Assembly (NCBI RefSeq): GCF_008085915.1
Contig: NZ_VSJK01000018.1
Span: 34,519 to 98,518, forward strand
Origin: Oceaniovalibus sp. ACAM 378
GTDB lineage: Bacteria > Pseudomonadota > Alphaproteobacteria > Rhodobacterales > Rhodobacteraceae
Direction of reading: 5' to 3'
Length of the DNA stretch: 64,000 bases
Shown here: one piece after another, positions 27,937 to 37,249 of the stretch
Layout of the letters: every line of letters begins with the position of its first letter
How positions within the stretch are numbered: position 1 is the first letter of the stretch
Made by a program: the position numbers and the translations under genes
Notes under the pieces: model-generated
Databases searched by the model: none
What the model saw: only the letters and a program-made list of their open reading frames with translations
What the model was told of the DNA's origin: nothing

Positions 27937-28989
27937 ATGACGCGCGTTTGGCTGTTCACGGCTCTGCTGTTGCTTGTCGGCGCCTTGGGCGGAGCAGGCG
28001 CGTTGCTGATCGGGTTGCCGCTGCCCTGGATGCTTGGATCAATCCTGACCACGGCGCTGCTTGTTGCGATGGCGTCAGAGCGGTTTCCGGCGGGCTACGC
28101 GTTTCCCATGTGGGTTCGGATGATTTTCATCGCCGTGATCGGGGCGATGATCGGCGCGCAGGTCGACGCAGACCTTATACAGCAATGGCGCTCGATGCTG
28201 GCGAGTCTGACGGGGGTCGCGGTTTTCGTGTTGGCCGCCCATGGGATGAATTACTGGCTGTTTCGACGGATCGGCGGCTATGACAAGGCAACGGCGTTTT
28301 ATTGCGGCACGCCCGGCGGGCTGATGGAAAGCCTTGCGATGGGCGAAGAGGCGGGCGCCGACCTGCGGGTGCTGACGATTCAGCAATTCCTGCGGATCAT
28401 TCTGGTGGTGTCGCTGGTCCCACTGGGGCTGTCGCTGATGCATGGGTCGGCTCTGGGCAGCGCGGCGGGTCTGTCCTTTGTTGACGGTGTGCCGACCCTG
28501 CGGTCAATTCCCGTGCTTTTGGTGGTTGCAGCCGTGGGGCTGGTGGTTGGCCATGTGTTGCGCCTGCCGGCAGGACAGTTGACCGGGCCGCTGATCGTGT
28601 CGGCGGTTGCCGGGGTCACCGGGTTGATCGAACTGTCGCCGCCCGGCTGGGTGATCGGGATGGCGCAGGTGGTGATCGGCGTATCGCTGGGCATCCGGTT
28701 TGTCGGAATCACCGGTGCGATGTTGCGGCGCGGGCTGTGGCTGTCGCTGTTGTCGGTCGGCGCGATGATGGCGATGGCGGTCGCGCTGGCCGTGCTTTTG
28801 CATACCCTGACCGGCCAGAGCATCGAGGTTCTAGTGCTGAGCTTTGCCCCAGGTGGCGTGACCGAAATGGGATTGGTCGCGCTGTCGCTGGCGGCAAACC
28901 CGGCCATGGTGGCGTTCCACCACCTGTTCCGGATCACATTGACGGTGCTTGGAATGGCGGTGGTCGGTCGTCGGTTGCTGCGAAAGTGA
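27937..28989 (+). CDS. AbrB-like (DUF) membrane protein
   Basis: About 350 residues, almost wholly hydrophobic with ~10 helices. It shows the duplicated pattern of the bacterial AbrB membrane family: GLPLPWMLGSI in the first half and LRLPAGQLTGPLIVSA in the second. The family has been named an ammonia monooxygenase regulator on thin evidence and is best viewed as a putative transporter. Start ATG 27937. The frame is open further upstream (to 27847), but that part overlaps the dead TauE gene and is not hydrophobic. Confidence 0.8.
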   Translation: MTRVWLFTALLLLVGALGGAGALLIGLPLPWMLGSILTTALLVAMASERFPAGYAFPMWVRMIFIAVIGAMIGAQVDADLIQQWRSMLASLTGVAVFVLAAHGMNYWLFRRIGGYDKATAFYCGTPGGLMESLAMGEEAGADLRVLTIQQFLRIILVVSLVPLGLSLMHGSALGSAAGLSFVDGVPTLRSIPVLLVVAAVGLVVGHVLRLPAGQLTGPLIVSAVAGVTGLIELSPPGWVIGMAQVVIGVSLGIRFVGITGAMLRRGLWLSLLSVGAMMAMAVALAVLLHTLTGQSIEVLVLSFAPGGVTEMGLVALSLAANPAMVAFHHLFRITLTVLGMAVVGRRLLRK

Positions 28990-28992
28990 TTG

Positions 28993-30492
28993 CTAGTCCG
29001 CGCCGCTTGTGGTGGCTTTGCCCGCCAGCGCAAAGGCCTGTTGCTGCGCCTCGCCCCAGGCGCGGATGTCGTATTTCGCCACCACCTTGCGCAGATGCCG
29101 CATCCGGGTCTGGCGTTCGTTGCGCTCCATGCGAAGCGCCAGCAGGATCGCGCGATCCATCGAGCGGTGCGAATAGGGGTTGGTGCTGACCGCCGATCCA
29201 AGCCCGACCGCCGCCCCGGCAAATTCCGACAGCACCAGAACGCCGTCCTCATCTTCGCGCGCGGCTACGAATTCTTTGCAGACCAGATTCATCCCGTCGG
29301 CCAGCGGCGTGATCCATGCGACATCCGCGGCGCGGTAATAGGCGACAAGTTCGGCAAAGGGCACGGCGCGGGAAATCAGGGTGATCGGTGTCCAGTCAAA
29401 GCTGCCGAACCGGCCATTGATCCGCCCGGCGGTCTGTTCGATTGCGTCCTGAATTTCGGCATAGGCGGCCATGCTGCGGTTGGCACTGACCGACACATGC
29501 ATCAACCGCACCTTACCCCAAAGATCGGGATTCGCCTCCAGCAGCCGGCCGAAACTTTCCAACTGTTCCACACCGCCCTTGGTGTAATCCGTGCGCCCGA
29601 CCGACAGGATCAGCTGCTGACCGTCCATCTCGGCGCGGATTTCGCGCACATGTTTGTCGGTTTCCGGCAGCGCGGCCATTTTGCGGATGTAATCGACATC
29701 CACCCCTACGCCTGCGGTGCTGATGTTCACACGTCGCCCGTTGTGCACCACCACCACCGGCACCGTGCGTTCGGTCAGGCCGGTGTCCTCGGAGATGAAA
29801 TCATCGTCGACCCGCACCCGCTCGATATCATCGACGTCAAACAGCGACCGCGCGACGGACACGAAATTCGACGCATAGCGCGGAATGTGAAACCCGACGA
29901 CATCGCAGGACAGCAGGCTTTCGACGATTTCCTTGCGCCAGGGCAGCACGTTGAACATGTCAGCGGCAGGAAATGGTGTGTGGTGGAAAAAGCTGATCCG
30001 CACATCGGGGCGCATTTCACGCAGATATCCGGGGACCAGCCACAGGTTGTAGTCATGTACCCAGACCACGGCGCCCGGTGCCGCCTCGGCCGCTGCCGCC
30101 TCGGCAAAGGCGCGGTTGACGGCGCGGAAATTCGGCCAGTCGACGGGGTCATAGTTATAGCGTTCGCGGAAGTTGTGCAGGATCGGCCAGAACGCCTCTT
30201 TGCTGGTGACGTGATAGAAACCGCGCACCTGTTCGGCGGTCAGCGGCAGGCGCGACACGGTATAATCGCCATAGCTGTCCGAGATTTTGACCACCCGGTC
30301 GAAGCCCGGATTCGACGTGTCCTCGGCCAGTTTCCAAGCCACCCATGATCCGTGATCGACCGTGCCGAAAAAGCTTTTCAGCGTCGGCACGATACCGTTT
30401 GGGCTGGAATTCTCGCGGAACACGATTTTTCCGTTTTCCTCAACCTCTTCATAGGGTTGGCGGTGATAGACGATGACCAGATCGGATGACAT
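28993..30492 (-). CDS. ggpS: Glucosylglycerol-phosphate synthase
   Basis: A 499-residue GT-B glycosyltransferase of family GT20. It matches cyanobacterial GgpS closely in several blocks I recognise: [43 protein letters not shown] (given here in part), [15 protein letters not shown] and SEFAGAAV. GgpS joins ADP-glucose and glycerol-3-phosphate to glucosylglycerol phosphate, a precursor of the osmoprotectant glucosylglycerol. The related trehalose-phosphate synthase (OtsA) is the main alternative. The neighbours argue for GgpS: a sugar-phosphatase-like HAD gene and gpsA, which makes the glycerol-3-phosphate acceptor, precede it on the same strand. Start ATG 30492. Confidence 0.87.
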   Translation of the reverse strand: MSSDLVIVYHRQPYEEVEENGKIVFRENSSPNGIVPTLKSFFGTVDHGSWVAWKLAEDTSNPGFDRVVKISDSYGDYTVSRLPLTAEQVRGFYHVTSKEAFWPILHNFRERYNYDPVDWPNFRAVNRAFAEAAAAEAAPGAVVWVHDYNLWLVPGYLREMRPDVRISFFHHTPFPAADMFNVLPWRKEIVESLLSCDVVGFHIPRYASNFVSVARSLFDVDDIERVRVDDDFISEDTGLTERTVPVVVVHNGRRVNISTAGVGVDVDYIRKMAALPETDKHVREIRAEMDGQQLILSVGRTDYTKGGVEQLESFGRLLEANPDLWGKVRLMHVSVSANRSMAAYAEIQDAIEQTAGRINGRFGSFDWTPITLISRAVPFAELVAYYRAADVAWITPLADGMNLVCKEFVAAREDEDGVLVLSEFAGAAVGLGSAVSTNPYSHRSMDRAILLALRMERNERQTRMRHLRKVVAKYDIRAWGEAQQQAFALAGKATTSGAD

Positions 30493-30501
30493 CTTTTCCC
30501 C

Positions 30502-31266
30502 CTACAGGCTTGGGTGTAATTCAAGAACGCGGATCGCGTCCAGAATGCCCGCCGCGCCGATGGCGTCGGACTTGTGAACATGCTGCAACCCGTCGACCCG
30601 CGACAGAAGTTCGGCTTCCGATCCGCCCACGGCAACGGCGGGCAGGCCCAGCGTCAACATCGACAGGTCGTTCATCGTGTCGCCGGCGGCCAGCACCCGC
30701 CCATGGGCGATCCCCAGGTGATCGGCCAGAAGACGCAGCGACGGACCCTTGCTGATGCCGCCGGGCAGGACATCGAAAAACCGGTTGTCCGAGATCAGCA
30801 CGTCAAGACCCATCTCATTGATCAGCGATTCGGCCTGCGGATCGAGGGCTGCGGGATCAAGGTCAAAGCTGACGCGATACCGGAACGGCGTCGGCTGCTC
30901 GGTCAGACCGGCCATGCCGGTCAGCGCGGCGCGGACACGTGCGCCACTGTCTGCCCAGCGGCGCGAGATCTCCGATTCAAGCCCGGGCAGGGGGGTCACC
31001 TTGCGATCCACGATCTGCGCGATGGTCGTGCCCACGTCACCGATGGCGTAATCGGGCCAGGGCAGGCCGTCGCCGCACATATCCTCGATGAACATCGGAT
31101 CGCGGCCGGTGACAAAGATCAGGCCCACAGTGTCGCGGTTCGCCTCGATCCAGTCATAGAGCTTGCGCCGGTCGGTTTCACTGCCGCCCAGAAACGTGCC
31201 GTCAAGATCGGTCGCCAGCACGAACTGTTTGGCTGAAATGGGTTTTTCGATGAAATCGCCGGTCAT
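30502..31266 (-). CDS. HAD phosphatase, probable glucosylglycerol-3-phosphatase
   Basis: About 254 residues of the HAD-IIB/sucrose-phosphatase-like group. It has DLDGTF (motif I), FVTGRD (motif II), SKGPSL (motif III lysine) and GDTMND (motif IV). Lying between gpsA and ggpS, it should remove phosphate from glucosylglycerol phosphate, the last step of glucosylglycerol synthesis (function inferred from context; in Synechocystis this step is done by StpA/GgpP). Start ATG 31266 overlaps the gpsA stop (ATGA); it ends 9 bases before the ggpS start codon. Confidence 0.8.
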   Translation of the reverse strand: MTGDFIEKPISAKQFVLATDLDGTFLGGSETDRRKLYDWIEANRDTVGLIFVTGRDPMFIEDMCGDGLPWPDYAIGDVGTTIAQIVDRKVTPLPGLESEISRRWADSGARVRAALTGMAGLTEQPTPFRYRVSFDLDPAALDPQAESLINEMGLDVLISDNRFFDVLPGGISKGPSLRLLADHLGIAHGRVLAAGDTMNDLSMLTLGLPAVAVGGSEAELLSRVDGLQHVHKSDAIGAAGILDAIRVLELHPSL

Positions 31267-32438
31267 GGCTTGATCTCCTGTGCTGGCAACGGGGCCCAGC
31301 TCGACGGATGGTCGAGCAATATATCCATGGCCCGTGGTTCGGATTGGATCGGGCTGGACCACAGCTTGCGGAAGGTTGCGTTCAGATCGCCGCCGTGGTG
31401 CAGAACCTCGCGCACCGCCTCGCAAATTGGCATCGAAACACGCACACGGCGGGCCAGATCGGTCACGGTGACGGCGTTGAATTCGCCCTCGACCACCACG
31501 GGTTTGCCATCAAAACACTGGGCACGCGGAATGCCCGCGCCCAGTTGCACGCCAAGCGACATGTTGCGCGAACTTTCGGATGAACAGGTCAGCGTCAAGT
31601 CGCCCGCACCCGACAGGCCGGTAACGGTTTCACGCTGCCCGCCCAATGCCTCGGCGAGACGTTTCATTTCGTCCATGCCGCGGGTGATAAGTGCTGCGCG
31701 GGTGTTCTCGGCAAAGCCCGCGCCGGTCATCATGCCACAGGCAATGGCGATCACGTTCTTGACCGCACCGCCCACTTCGACCCCCACCAGATCGTCCGAG
31801 ATATAGGTGCGGAAACTGTCGGTGCTCATCGAAACGGCCAGCCGGGCAGCGGCGCTTTCCAAGGGTGACAGCCGGTCGGGATAGGTGAAATTGAACGCCA
31901 CGGTCGCCGCCGTCAGATGGCCACGGGCGGTTTCATCGGCAAAGGTCGGCCCCGAAATCACGCCGACCGGGCGACGGCCCAGCACTTCGGCGGCGATATG
32001 GCCCATAAGATACCCGGTGCCTTCTTCGATGCCCTTGGCGCAGACAGCGACGGGCACGCCCGGACCGATCAGCGGCGCGATTGCGGCACATAACTGGCGC
32101 ACGGTCCGCGACGGCGTGACAAGCAGCACCGCCTCGGCGCCGTCCAGTGCCTCGGCCAGATCAGAGGTCGCACGGATGCCCGGGGCCAGAGCGATGCCGG
32201 GCAGATATGCCTCGTTGCGGTTGTTTGTGTTGATGTCATCGATGACGGCGGCATCGCGCCCCCACAACCGCACCTCGCGCCCGGCGCGACGGGCAACCGT
32301 GGCCAGCGCGCTGCCCCATGCCCCCGCGCCCAGCACCGCGATGCTGGCATAGGGGCGTACGCGGTCGGACTGGGGAAGTTTCGGTTCGGCTGTACCGTTC
32401 AAGACGAAATCCTCTGGTTTGCCCGGTGTTGGGCGCAT
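31263..32438 (-). CDS. gpsA: NAD(P)H-dependent glycerol-3-phosphate dehydrogenase
   Basis: About 391 residues. The dinucleotide-binding motif is VLGAGAWGSALA, followed by the family's LWGRD. GVEVGGAVKNVIAIACG carries the catalytic lysine and TLTCSS the C-terminal domain signature. It reduces dihydroxyacetone phosphate to sn-glycerol-3-phosphate, normally for phospholipids. Here, coupled to the phosphatase and ggpS, it probably feeds glucosylglycerol synthesis. A ~35-residue N-terminal extension precedes the usual start. ATG 32438 is used, but ATG 32462 or a TTG nearer the fold with AGAGGA ahead of it are possible. A second gpsA elsewhere would be expected for lipids. Confidence 0.9.
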   Translation of the reverse strand: MRPTPGKPEDFVLNGTAEPKLPQSDRVRPYASIAVLGAGAWGSALATVARRAGREVRLWGRDAAVIDDINTNNRNEAYLPGIALAPGIRATSDLAEALDGAEAVLLVTPSRTVRQLCAAIAPLIGPGVPVAVCAKGIEEGTGYLMGHIAAEVLGRRPVGVISGPTFADETARGHLTAATVAFNFTYPDRLSPLESAAARLAVSMSTDSFRTYISDDLVGVEVGGAVKNVIAIACGMMTGAGFAENTRAALITRGMDEMKRLAEALGGQRETVTGLSGAGDLTLTCSSESSRNMSLGVQLGAGIPRAQCFDGKPVVVEGEFNAVTVTDLARRVRVSMPICEAVREVLHHGGDLNATFRKLWSSPIQSEPRAMDILLDHPSSWAPLPAQEIKP

Positions 32439-32721
32439 TGGGCTGGCCCCCGATCTGGGCAATGGGCTGGCCCCTTAAACTGGTGTTGACGTCCGGTCCG
32501 TCAATGGACACCCACAGGTGGCCCTGCGCGCCGACATGACTGTCTGCACCGGGGCATGTTAGCGCAGTTTCCGGCGATCCGGACAGTTTTCCGCAAAATG
32601 CCGCATTCCTGTCATAGCGAAACCACCGGGGTTTTGGAACAGGGACTGTCCGATGGTTAACGGAACAAATGCGGCGGTGCGGCATTAACGAGAAATACAG
32701 ATGTAATCGATGGAGATTGAA
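32439..32721. promoter_or_regulatory. Divergent promoter region gpsA/galU
   Basis: A 283-base region between the leftward gpsA-phosphatase-ggpS operon and the rightward galU gene. It should hold both promoters, one possibly osmotically controlled. No clear boxes can be assigned; the stretch CATTAACGAGAAATACAG (32684-32701) just before galU is the most AT-rich part. Confidence 0.35.
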
Positions 32722-33615
32722 ATGCGCAACAGGGTCAGAACGGCAATCTTTCCGGTGGCGGGCTTGGGGACACGGTTCCTGCCAGCAACCAAGGCAACTC
32801 CGAAAGAGCTGCTGCCGGTCATCGATACTCCACTGATCCAGTTTGCCATCGACGAGGCGCGGGATGCCGGGATCGAACGGATGATCTTTGTATCGCACCC
32901 GTCCAAAGCCGCGATCGAGCGTTATGTGCGCGACGATACCGGACTGCGCGAACACCTCTGCGCCAAAGGCAAGTCCAAGCTGGCCGATAGCCTGCGCGAC
33001 AGTGCGCTGAACGCAGACACCCACGACATCGTTTTCGTCATGCAGGACCAGCCGCTTGGTCTGGGTCATGCGGTGCTTTGCGCCCGTGACCACCTGTTGC
33101 CCGGTCCGGTCGCCGTGATCCTGCCCGATGACCTGATTTTGGGTGAACGCGGTTGCCTGTCGGAAATGATCGCCGCCTATGATCCCGCGCGGGCAGGGCA
33201 TCTGATTGCGACGATGGATGTCGAGCCGCACGAGACGTCGTCTTATGGTGTGCTGTCAGTGCGCGCCCGCTGCGGCGCCATGGCCTTTGCCGACGGCATC
33301 GTCGAAAAGCCGGCACCCGAGGTCGCTCCGTCGCGCACGGCGGTTGTCGGGCGCTATATCCTCGATCCGGCAATTTTTGCCCGTCTGGCCGAACAGCCCG
33401 CGGGTGCCGGGGGTGAAATTCAGCTGACCGATGCGATTGCCCACGGTGTCGCCAGTATCGGTCTGGCGGGGTTCGGTTTCTCGGGCACGCGGTTTGATTG
33501 CGGATCAAAAGCGGGCATGTTGCGCGCCACCCTGCACCGCGCGCGGCAGGATCCGCAGTTCGACGCGGTGTTCGCAGAATACGACCTGCCGGCAATGCTT
33601 ATTGCCGCCGAATAA
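32722..33615 (+). CDS. galU: UTP-glucose-1-phosphate uridylyltransferase
   Basis: A 297-residue nucleotidyltransferase with the GalU signature FPVAGLGTRFLPATKATPKE (nucleotide and sugar binding) and the later EKPAP. It makes UDP-glucose from UTP and glucose-1-phosphate for exopolysaccharide, lipopolysaccharide and glycolipid synthesis. ATG 32722 has GGAG six bases ahead and is preferred over ATG 32710. It stands alone, divergent from gpsA. Confidence 0.93.
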   Translation: MRNRVRTAIFPVAGLGTRFLPATKATPKELLPVIDTPLIQFAIDEARDAGIERMIFVSHPSKAAIERYVRDDTGLREHLCAKGKSKLADSLRDSALNADTHDIVFVMQDQPLGLGHAVLCARDHLLPGPVAVILPDDLILGERGCLSEMIAAYDPARAGHLIATMDVEPHETSSYGVLSVRARCGAMAFADGIVEKPAPEVAPSRTAVVGRYILDPAIFARLAEQPAGAGGEIQLTDAIAHGVASIGLAGFGFSGTRFDCGSKAGMLRATLHRARQDPQFDAVFAEYDLPAMLIAAE

Positions 33616-33835
33616 CGGCTCCGGCGGCCCGGGACAGTTGTTTCCATGGGCCGTCTGCCGTGAGTCTGTTGTGAAATCGCCGTCGCAACGGCCAATCCGC
33701 CGTCCCAAAACGGGAGGCATCCCTAATGTCGTATCCCCCGTTTTATAGCGTTAAATCAAGCCATGGCGTCTTTGGTGGTCAGCGCGGGCACCTTGGCGTA
33801 AAAAGCGCCGCCGTCTGTGCCGCCGCGCTGACGTG

Positions 33836-35065
33836 TCAGATGATCCCCGCTTCTTTCAGTTCGGCCTGCCTTTCAGCCGACAGCCCCAACAATTCGCCAT
33901 AGACATAATCGTTGTGCTGGCCCAGTTCCGGACCGACATGACGCACCTTGCCCGGAGTTTCGGACAGGCGGGGCGCTACATTCTGCATCTTTATCATCCC
34001 GAAATCCGGATGTTCGATGTCGATTATCGCCTCGCGCGCTTTGAAGTGCGGATCTTCCATCATGTCCGCCGCTTTATAGATCAATCCGCAGGGCACGCCG
34101 TTATCGTCCAGCAATTTTTGCAGATCCTCCAACGCAACCGTTCTGGTCCAGGCGTTGATCAGGTCATCCAACTCCTGCTGGTGCGCGCCACGGGCGGAAT
34201 GGGTGGCGTAACGGGCATCTATCGCCAGATCGGGCTGTCCCATCGCCTCGGCCAGACGTTTGAATACGGTGTCCTGATTGGCAGCGATCAGCAGCAGTTT
34301 GTCATCGGCCGTATCGAACACGTTCGAGGGCGAAACATTGGGCAGGATCGCGCCGGTTCTTTCGCGGACATATCCGGCCACGTCGTATTCGGTCACCAGA
34401 CTTTCCATCATATTCAACACGGATTCATAGATCGCTGAATCGACGACCTGACCCCGGCCAGTGCGTTCGCGGGCGTGAACCGCCATCAGCGCACCCATAC
34501 AGGCATGGACGGCGGCGAGTTCGTCACCGATGGAAATGCCCATGCGCGATGGCTGGTTCGACGGATCGCCGACGACATAGCGCAGACCGCCCATCGCCTC
34601 GCCTATGGCACCGTATCCGGCACGTTTGGAATAGGGGCCGGTCTGTCCGAAACCGGTGACACGCACCATGATCAGGCGAGGATTGATGGCGGACAGTTCG
34701 TCGTAGCCCATCCCCCAGCGCTCCATGGTTCCGGGGCGGAAATTCTCGATCAGGATGTCGGTGTCCTTGATCAGTGCCTTCACCATCTCCTGCCCCTCAG
34801 GGCTACGCAGGTTGATCGTGACCGACTTCTTGTTGCGCGCGACCACCGGCCACCACAGGGATTTACCATGGGGCTTTTCGCGACCCCACTGGCGCATCGG
34901 GTCACCGACGCCGGGTTGCTCGCATTTGATCACCTCGGCACCGAAATCGCCCAAAAGCTGACCACAGAACGGCCCCGCCAAAAGCTGACCCATCTCGATC
35001 ACCCGCAAATCCGTTAACGGCCCCTGCCTGTTGTCGTTTCCGGCGTCGTTCCTGCTGTCCGTCAT
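33836..35065 (-). CDS. Family III CoA-transferase (CaiB/BaiF)
   Basis: About 409 residues. The family hallmarks are RVIEMGQLLAGPFCGQLLGDFGAEVIKCEQP (N-terminal CoA-binding part, shortened here to MGQLLAGPFCGQLL) and NFRPG. The aspartate that carries the covalent acyl intermediate in this family is expected in the ESVLNMMESL neighbourhood, but I cannot fix it. It moves CoA between carboxylic acids; the substrate is not recognisable. It is divergent from an HMG-CoA-lyase-like gene, suggesting that an acid is activated and then cleaved. Start ATG 35065 with GGAAGGA ahead. Confidence 0.88.
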   Translation of the reverse strand: MTDSRNDAGNDNRQGPLTDLRVIEMGQLLAGPFCGQLLGDFGAEVIKCEQPGVGDPMRQWGREKPHGKSLWWPVVARNKKSVTINLRSPEGQEMVKALIKDTDILIENFRPGTMERWGMGYDELSAINPRLIMVRVTGFGQTGPYSKRAGYGAIGEAMGGLRYVVGDPSNQPSRMGISIGDELAAVHACMGALMAVHARERTGRGQVVDSAIYESVLNMMESLVTEYDVAGYVRERTGAILPNVSPSNVFDTADDKLLLIAANQDTVFKRLAEAMGQPDLAIDARYATHSARGAHQQELDDLINAWTRTVALEDLQKLLDDNGVPCGLIYKAADMMEDPHFKAREAIIDIEHPDFGMIKMQNVAPRLSETPGKVRHVGPELGQHNDYVYGELLGLSAERQAELKEAGII

Positions 35066-35175
35066 GGGCGTTCCTTCCTGAACCACGGTCTGATCCACGG
35101 GATTGACCCGTCGCGAATCCTGTCCATATGGTGTAAAAGACTGTATGCAAAAATCAAACAGGTTTGGCGAATTTT

Positions 35176-36069
35176 ATGGATCATGTCGAAATTATCGAGG
35201 TTTCTCCGCGTGACGGCATACAAAATGAAAAGACTTTGCTGTCTACGGATACAAAACTTGAGTTGATTCGCCGCGCGACCGAGGCCGGGGCAGGGCGGAT
35301 CGAGGTGACCAGTTTCGTAAATCCCAAACGGGTGCCGCAGATGGCCGATGCCGAGGCCGTGGCAAATGCGCTGGCACGGGGCACTGGCAAACACATCGGC
35401 CTGACGCTGAACCGGCGCGGGTTTGACCGGGCGCTGGCGACCGGGCTGGACGAGGCGAACTTTGTCGTCGTCGCCTCGGACACCTTCAGCCGCAAGAACC
35501 AAGGTGTCGGGACCGAAGACAGCATCGCGGCATTCCGCGAAATCGCTGCCGAACCCCAGCCGATCCGCATTGCGGTGACCATCGCTGCCTCCTTCGGTTG
35601 CCCGTTCGAAGGCGAAGTGCCGCTGGCCCGCCTGATGCAGGTGGTCGAATCCTGCGTGGCCGCAAACCCGGTGGAAATCGCGCTGGCCGATACGATCGGC
35701 GTCGCCACCCCGCGCGACGTAACCGAACGGGTCGGGGCCGTGCGTCGTGCCTTTCCCGACATGCCAATCCGCCTGCACCTGCACAACACCCGCAACACCG
35801 GGATCGCAAACGCCTGGGCCGGGATCGAGGCCGGAGCACGGGCGCTGGATGCGTCCTTTGGCGGTGTCGGCGGTTGCCCATTCGCGCCGCGCGCCACCGG
35901 CAACATCGCGACCGAAGATCTGCTTTACATGCTCCACAGGTCGGGGGTCAAAACCGGCATGGATCTGGACCTCGCGATCGAAACCGCCGAATGGCTGCAG
36001 GCTCAACTGGGGCATGAAGTGCCGGGAATGGTGATGAAGGCAGGCGGGTTTCCGAATGCGGCTGCATGA
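35176..36069 (+). CDS. HMG-CoA lyase-like enzyme
   Basis: A 297-residue DRE-TIM metallolyase. EVSPRDGIQNE carries the catalytic Arg-Asp pair of the family, VTSFVNPK follows as in HMG-CoA lyases, LHLHNTRNTG holds the metal-binding HxH, and GGVGGCPFAP the late cysteine. Family members cleave 3-hydroxy-3-methylglutaryl-CoA or related acyl-CoAs such as citramalyl-CoA. With a CoA-transferase across the divergent promoter, a ligand-controlled regulator next and no other leucine-degradation genes, a non-HMG substrate is likely. ATG 35176 follows an in-frame TTG at 35164. Confidence 0.87.
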   Translation: MDHVEIIEVSPRDGIQNEKTLLSTDTKLELIRRATEAGAGRIEVTSFVNPKRVPQMADAEAVANALARGTGKHIGLTLNRRGFDRALATGLDEANFVVVASDTFSRKNQGVGTEDSIAAFREIAAEPQPIRIAVTIAASFGCPFEGEVPLARLMQVVESCVAANPVEIALADTIGVATPRDVTERVGAVRRAFPDMPIRLHLHNTRNTGIANAWAGIEAGARALDASFGGVGGCPFAPRATGNIATEDLLYMLHRSGVKTGMDLDLAIETAEWLQAQLGHEVPGMVMKAGGFPNAAA

Positions 36070-36719
36070 CGGAAACGCCCAAACTACCGGCGGCCGAGCA
36101 GGCATATCTCTCGATCCGCCGTGCAATTCTGACCGGTGAACTGGAAGAAGGCGAACGCCTGACCGAGCAACGTCTCGCAGCCGATCTGGGCCTCTCGCGC
36201 ACCCCGGTCCGCGAGGCGATCAGCCGCCTGATTCTCGAGGGGTTTGTCGAGAAACAGCAAGGCTACACCACTCGTGTGGCGCAGTTCCCGCAGGACGAGA
36301 TCGAGCAGGTTTTCGACATTCGCTGCCGTTTGGAAGGCTATGCAGCCCGTCGTGCTGCTACTTTTGCAACAATCGACCAGATCTCGGCGCTGCGCGACAC
36401 CTGCACCGAAATGGCGGCGGCGCTGCCGCCGAAATCACCGATGGATTACGAAATCATCGCTCGGGCCAACGAAAGATTCCACCGCACAGTGGCCGAGGCC
36501 GCCCGCGCGCCCCGATTGCAGGCGCTGCTCAGTCTTGCCGTGGATGTGGGGCTGGTGGCGCGAACCTATGAGGTATACTCGGCCGACGATCTGAAACGGT
36601 CGCTGCGTCACCATATCGAACTGACCGATGCGATTGCGGCGCGCTCGGAAACCTGGGCCGAGCACGTCATGTCGGCCCATATCATGTCCGCCAAAACCGC
36701 CGCCCGGGGCCGCGGATGA
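36066..36719 (+). CDS. GntR-family transcriptional regulator (FadR/FCD type)
   Basis: A 217-residue regulator. The N-terminal winged helix-turn-helix has the GntR pattern (AYLSIRRAILTGELEEGERLTEQRLA, here in part; LGLSRTPVREAISRL). The C-terminal all-helical FCD domain binds a small carboxylate and often a metal. It overlaps the lyase gene by ATGA and the next gene likewise, so it is co-translated with the enzymes and probably controls them and the divergent CoA-transferase from the 35066-35175 region. Confidence 0.9.
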   Translation: MTETPKLPAAEQAYLSIRRAILTGELEEGERLTEQRLAADLGLSRTPVREAISRLILEGFVEKQQGYTTRVAQFPQDEIEQVFDIRCRLEGYAARRAATFATIDQISALRDTCTEMAAALPPKSPMDYEIIARANERFHRTVAEAARAPRLQALLSLAVDVGLVARTYEVYSADDLKRSLRHHIELTDAIAARSETWAEHVMSAHIMSAKTAARGRG

Positions 36720-37165
36720 CCCGGCCAGACTATACCCGCGTCGCCGCCGATCTGACCCGCGGTTTGATGGCCTTCACCCGGACGCTGCGCGACACCGGCA
36801 TCGACGACCGCACGCGCGAACTGGTCAACGTCCGCGTCTCACAGATGAACCGCTGCGCCTTTTGCGTCGATACCCACATCCGCCACGCAAAGGGTTTCGG
36901 CGAAACCGACACGCGGCTGCATCACCTTGCGGTCTGGCGCGACTCACCGCTGTTCGACACCCGCGAAAAGGCAGCCTTGCTCTGGGCCGAAACTCTGACC
37001 GACCTGCCAAAGGATGGCGTTTCTGACGATATTTACGAATCCGTAAGCGCGTCCTTCGATGATCGGGCGCTGTGCGAGTTGACCTTCGTCGTGACGACGA
37101 TCAATTCTTGGAATCGCGCAAGCGTTGCCTTCCAATTACGGCCGGACCGGTCGAACAAAGACTGA
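36716..37165 (+). CDS. Carboxymuconolactone decarboxylase/AhpD-like protein
   Basis: A 149-residue all-helical protein of the AhpD/CMD superfamily. The redox motif is complete (NRCAFCVDTH: C47, C50, H54), which favours an alkylhydroperoxidase-like or thiol-reductase activity over decarboxylation. It is the last of three overlapping genes with the lyase and GntR regulator, start ATG 36716. The 3' element copy 2 follows seven bases after the stop. Confidence 0.85.
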   Translation: MTRPDYTRVAADLTRGLMAFTRTLRDTGIDDRTRELVNVRVSQMNRCAFCVDTHIRHAKGFGETDTRLHHLAVWRDSPLFDTREKAALLWAETLTDLPKDGVSDDIYESVSASFDDRALCELTFVVTTINSWNRASVAFQLRPDRSNKD

Positions 37166-37171
37166 CCCCGG

Positions 37172-37203
37172 CTTCTCCTTGCCTAAATACTCCCGCCGGA
37201 GGC
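37172..37203 (+). repeat. 3'-end element, copy 2
   Basis: CTTCTCCTTGCCTAAATA followed by CTCCCGCCGGAGGC, seven bases after the AhpD-like stop and in the same orientation. It is the most divergent copy (CTTCTCCTTG for CTTCTTTG). The convergent xylA gene ends 46 bases further on. Confidence 0.65.
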
Positions 37204-37249
37204 CCAAATTTTCTTCGAAAATTCGTCTCCCCTCCGGTCAGGATGCTGG

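Noticed and set aside
28993..30492. Annotation as trehalose-phosphate synthase (otsA)
   Set aside because: Sequence blocks fit GgpS better, and gpsA plus a phosphatase in the operon point to glycerol-3-phosphate as acceptor.
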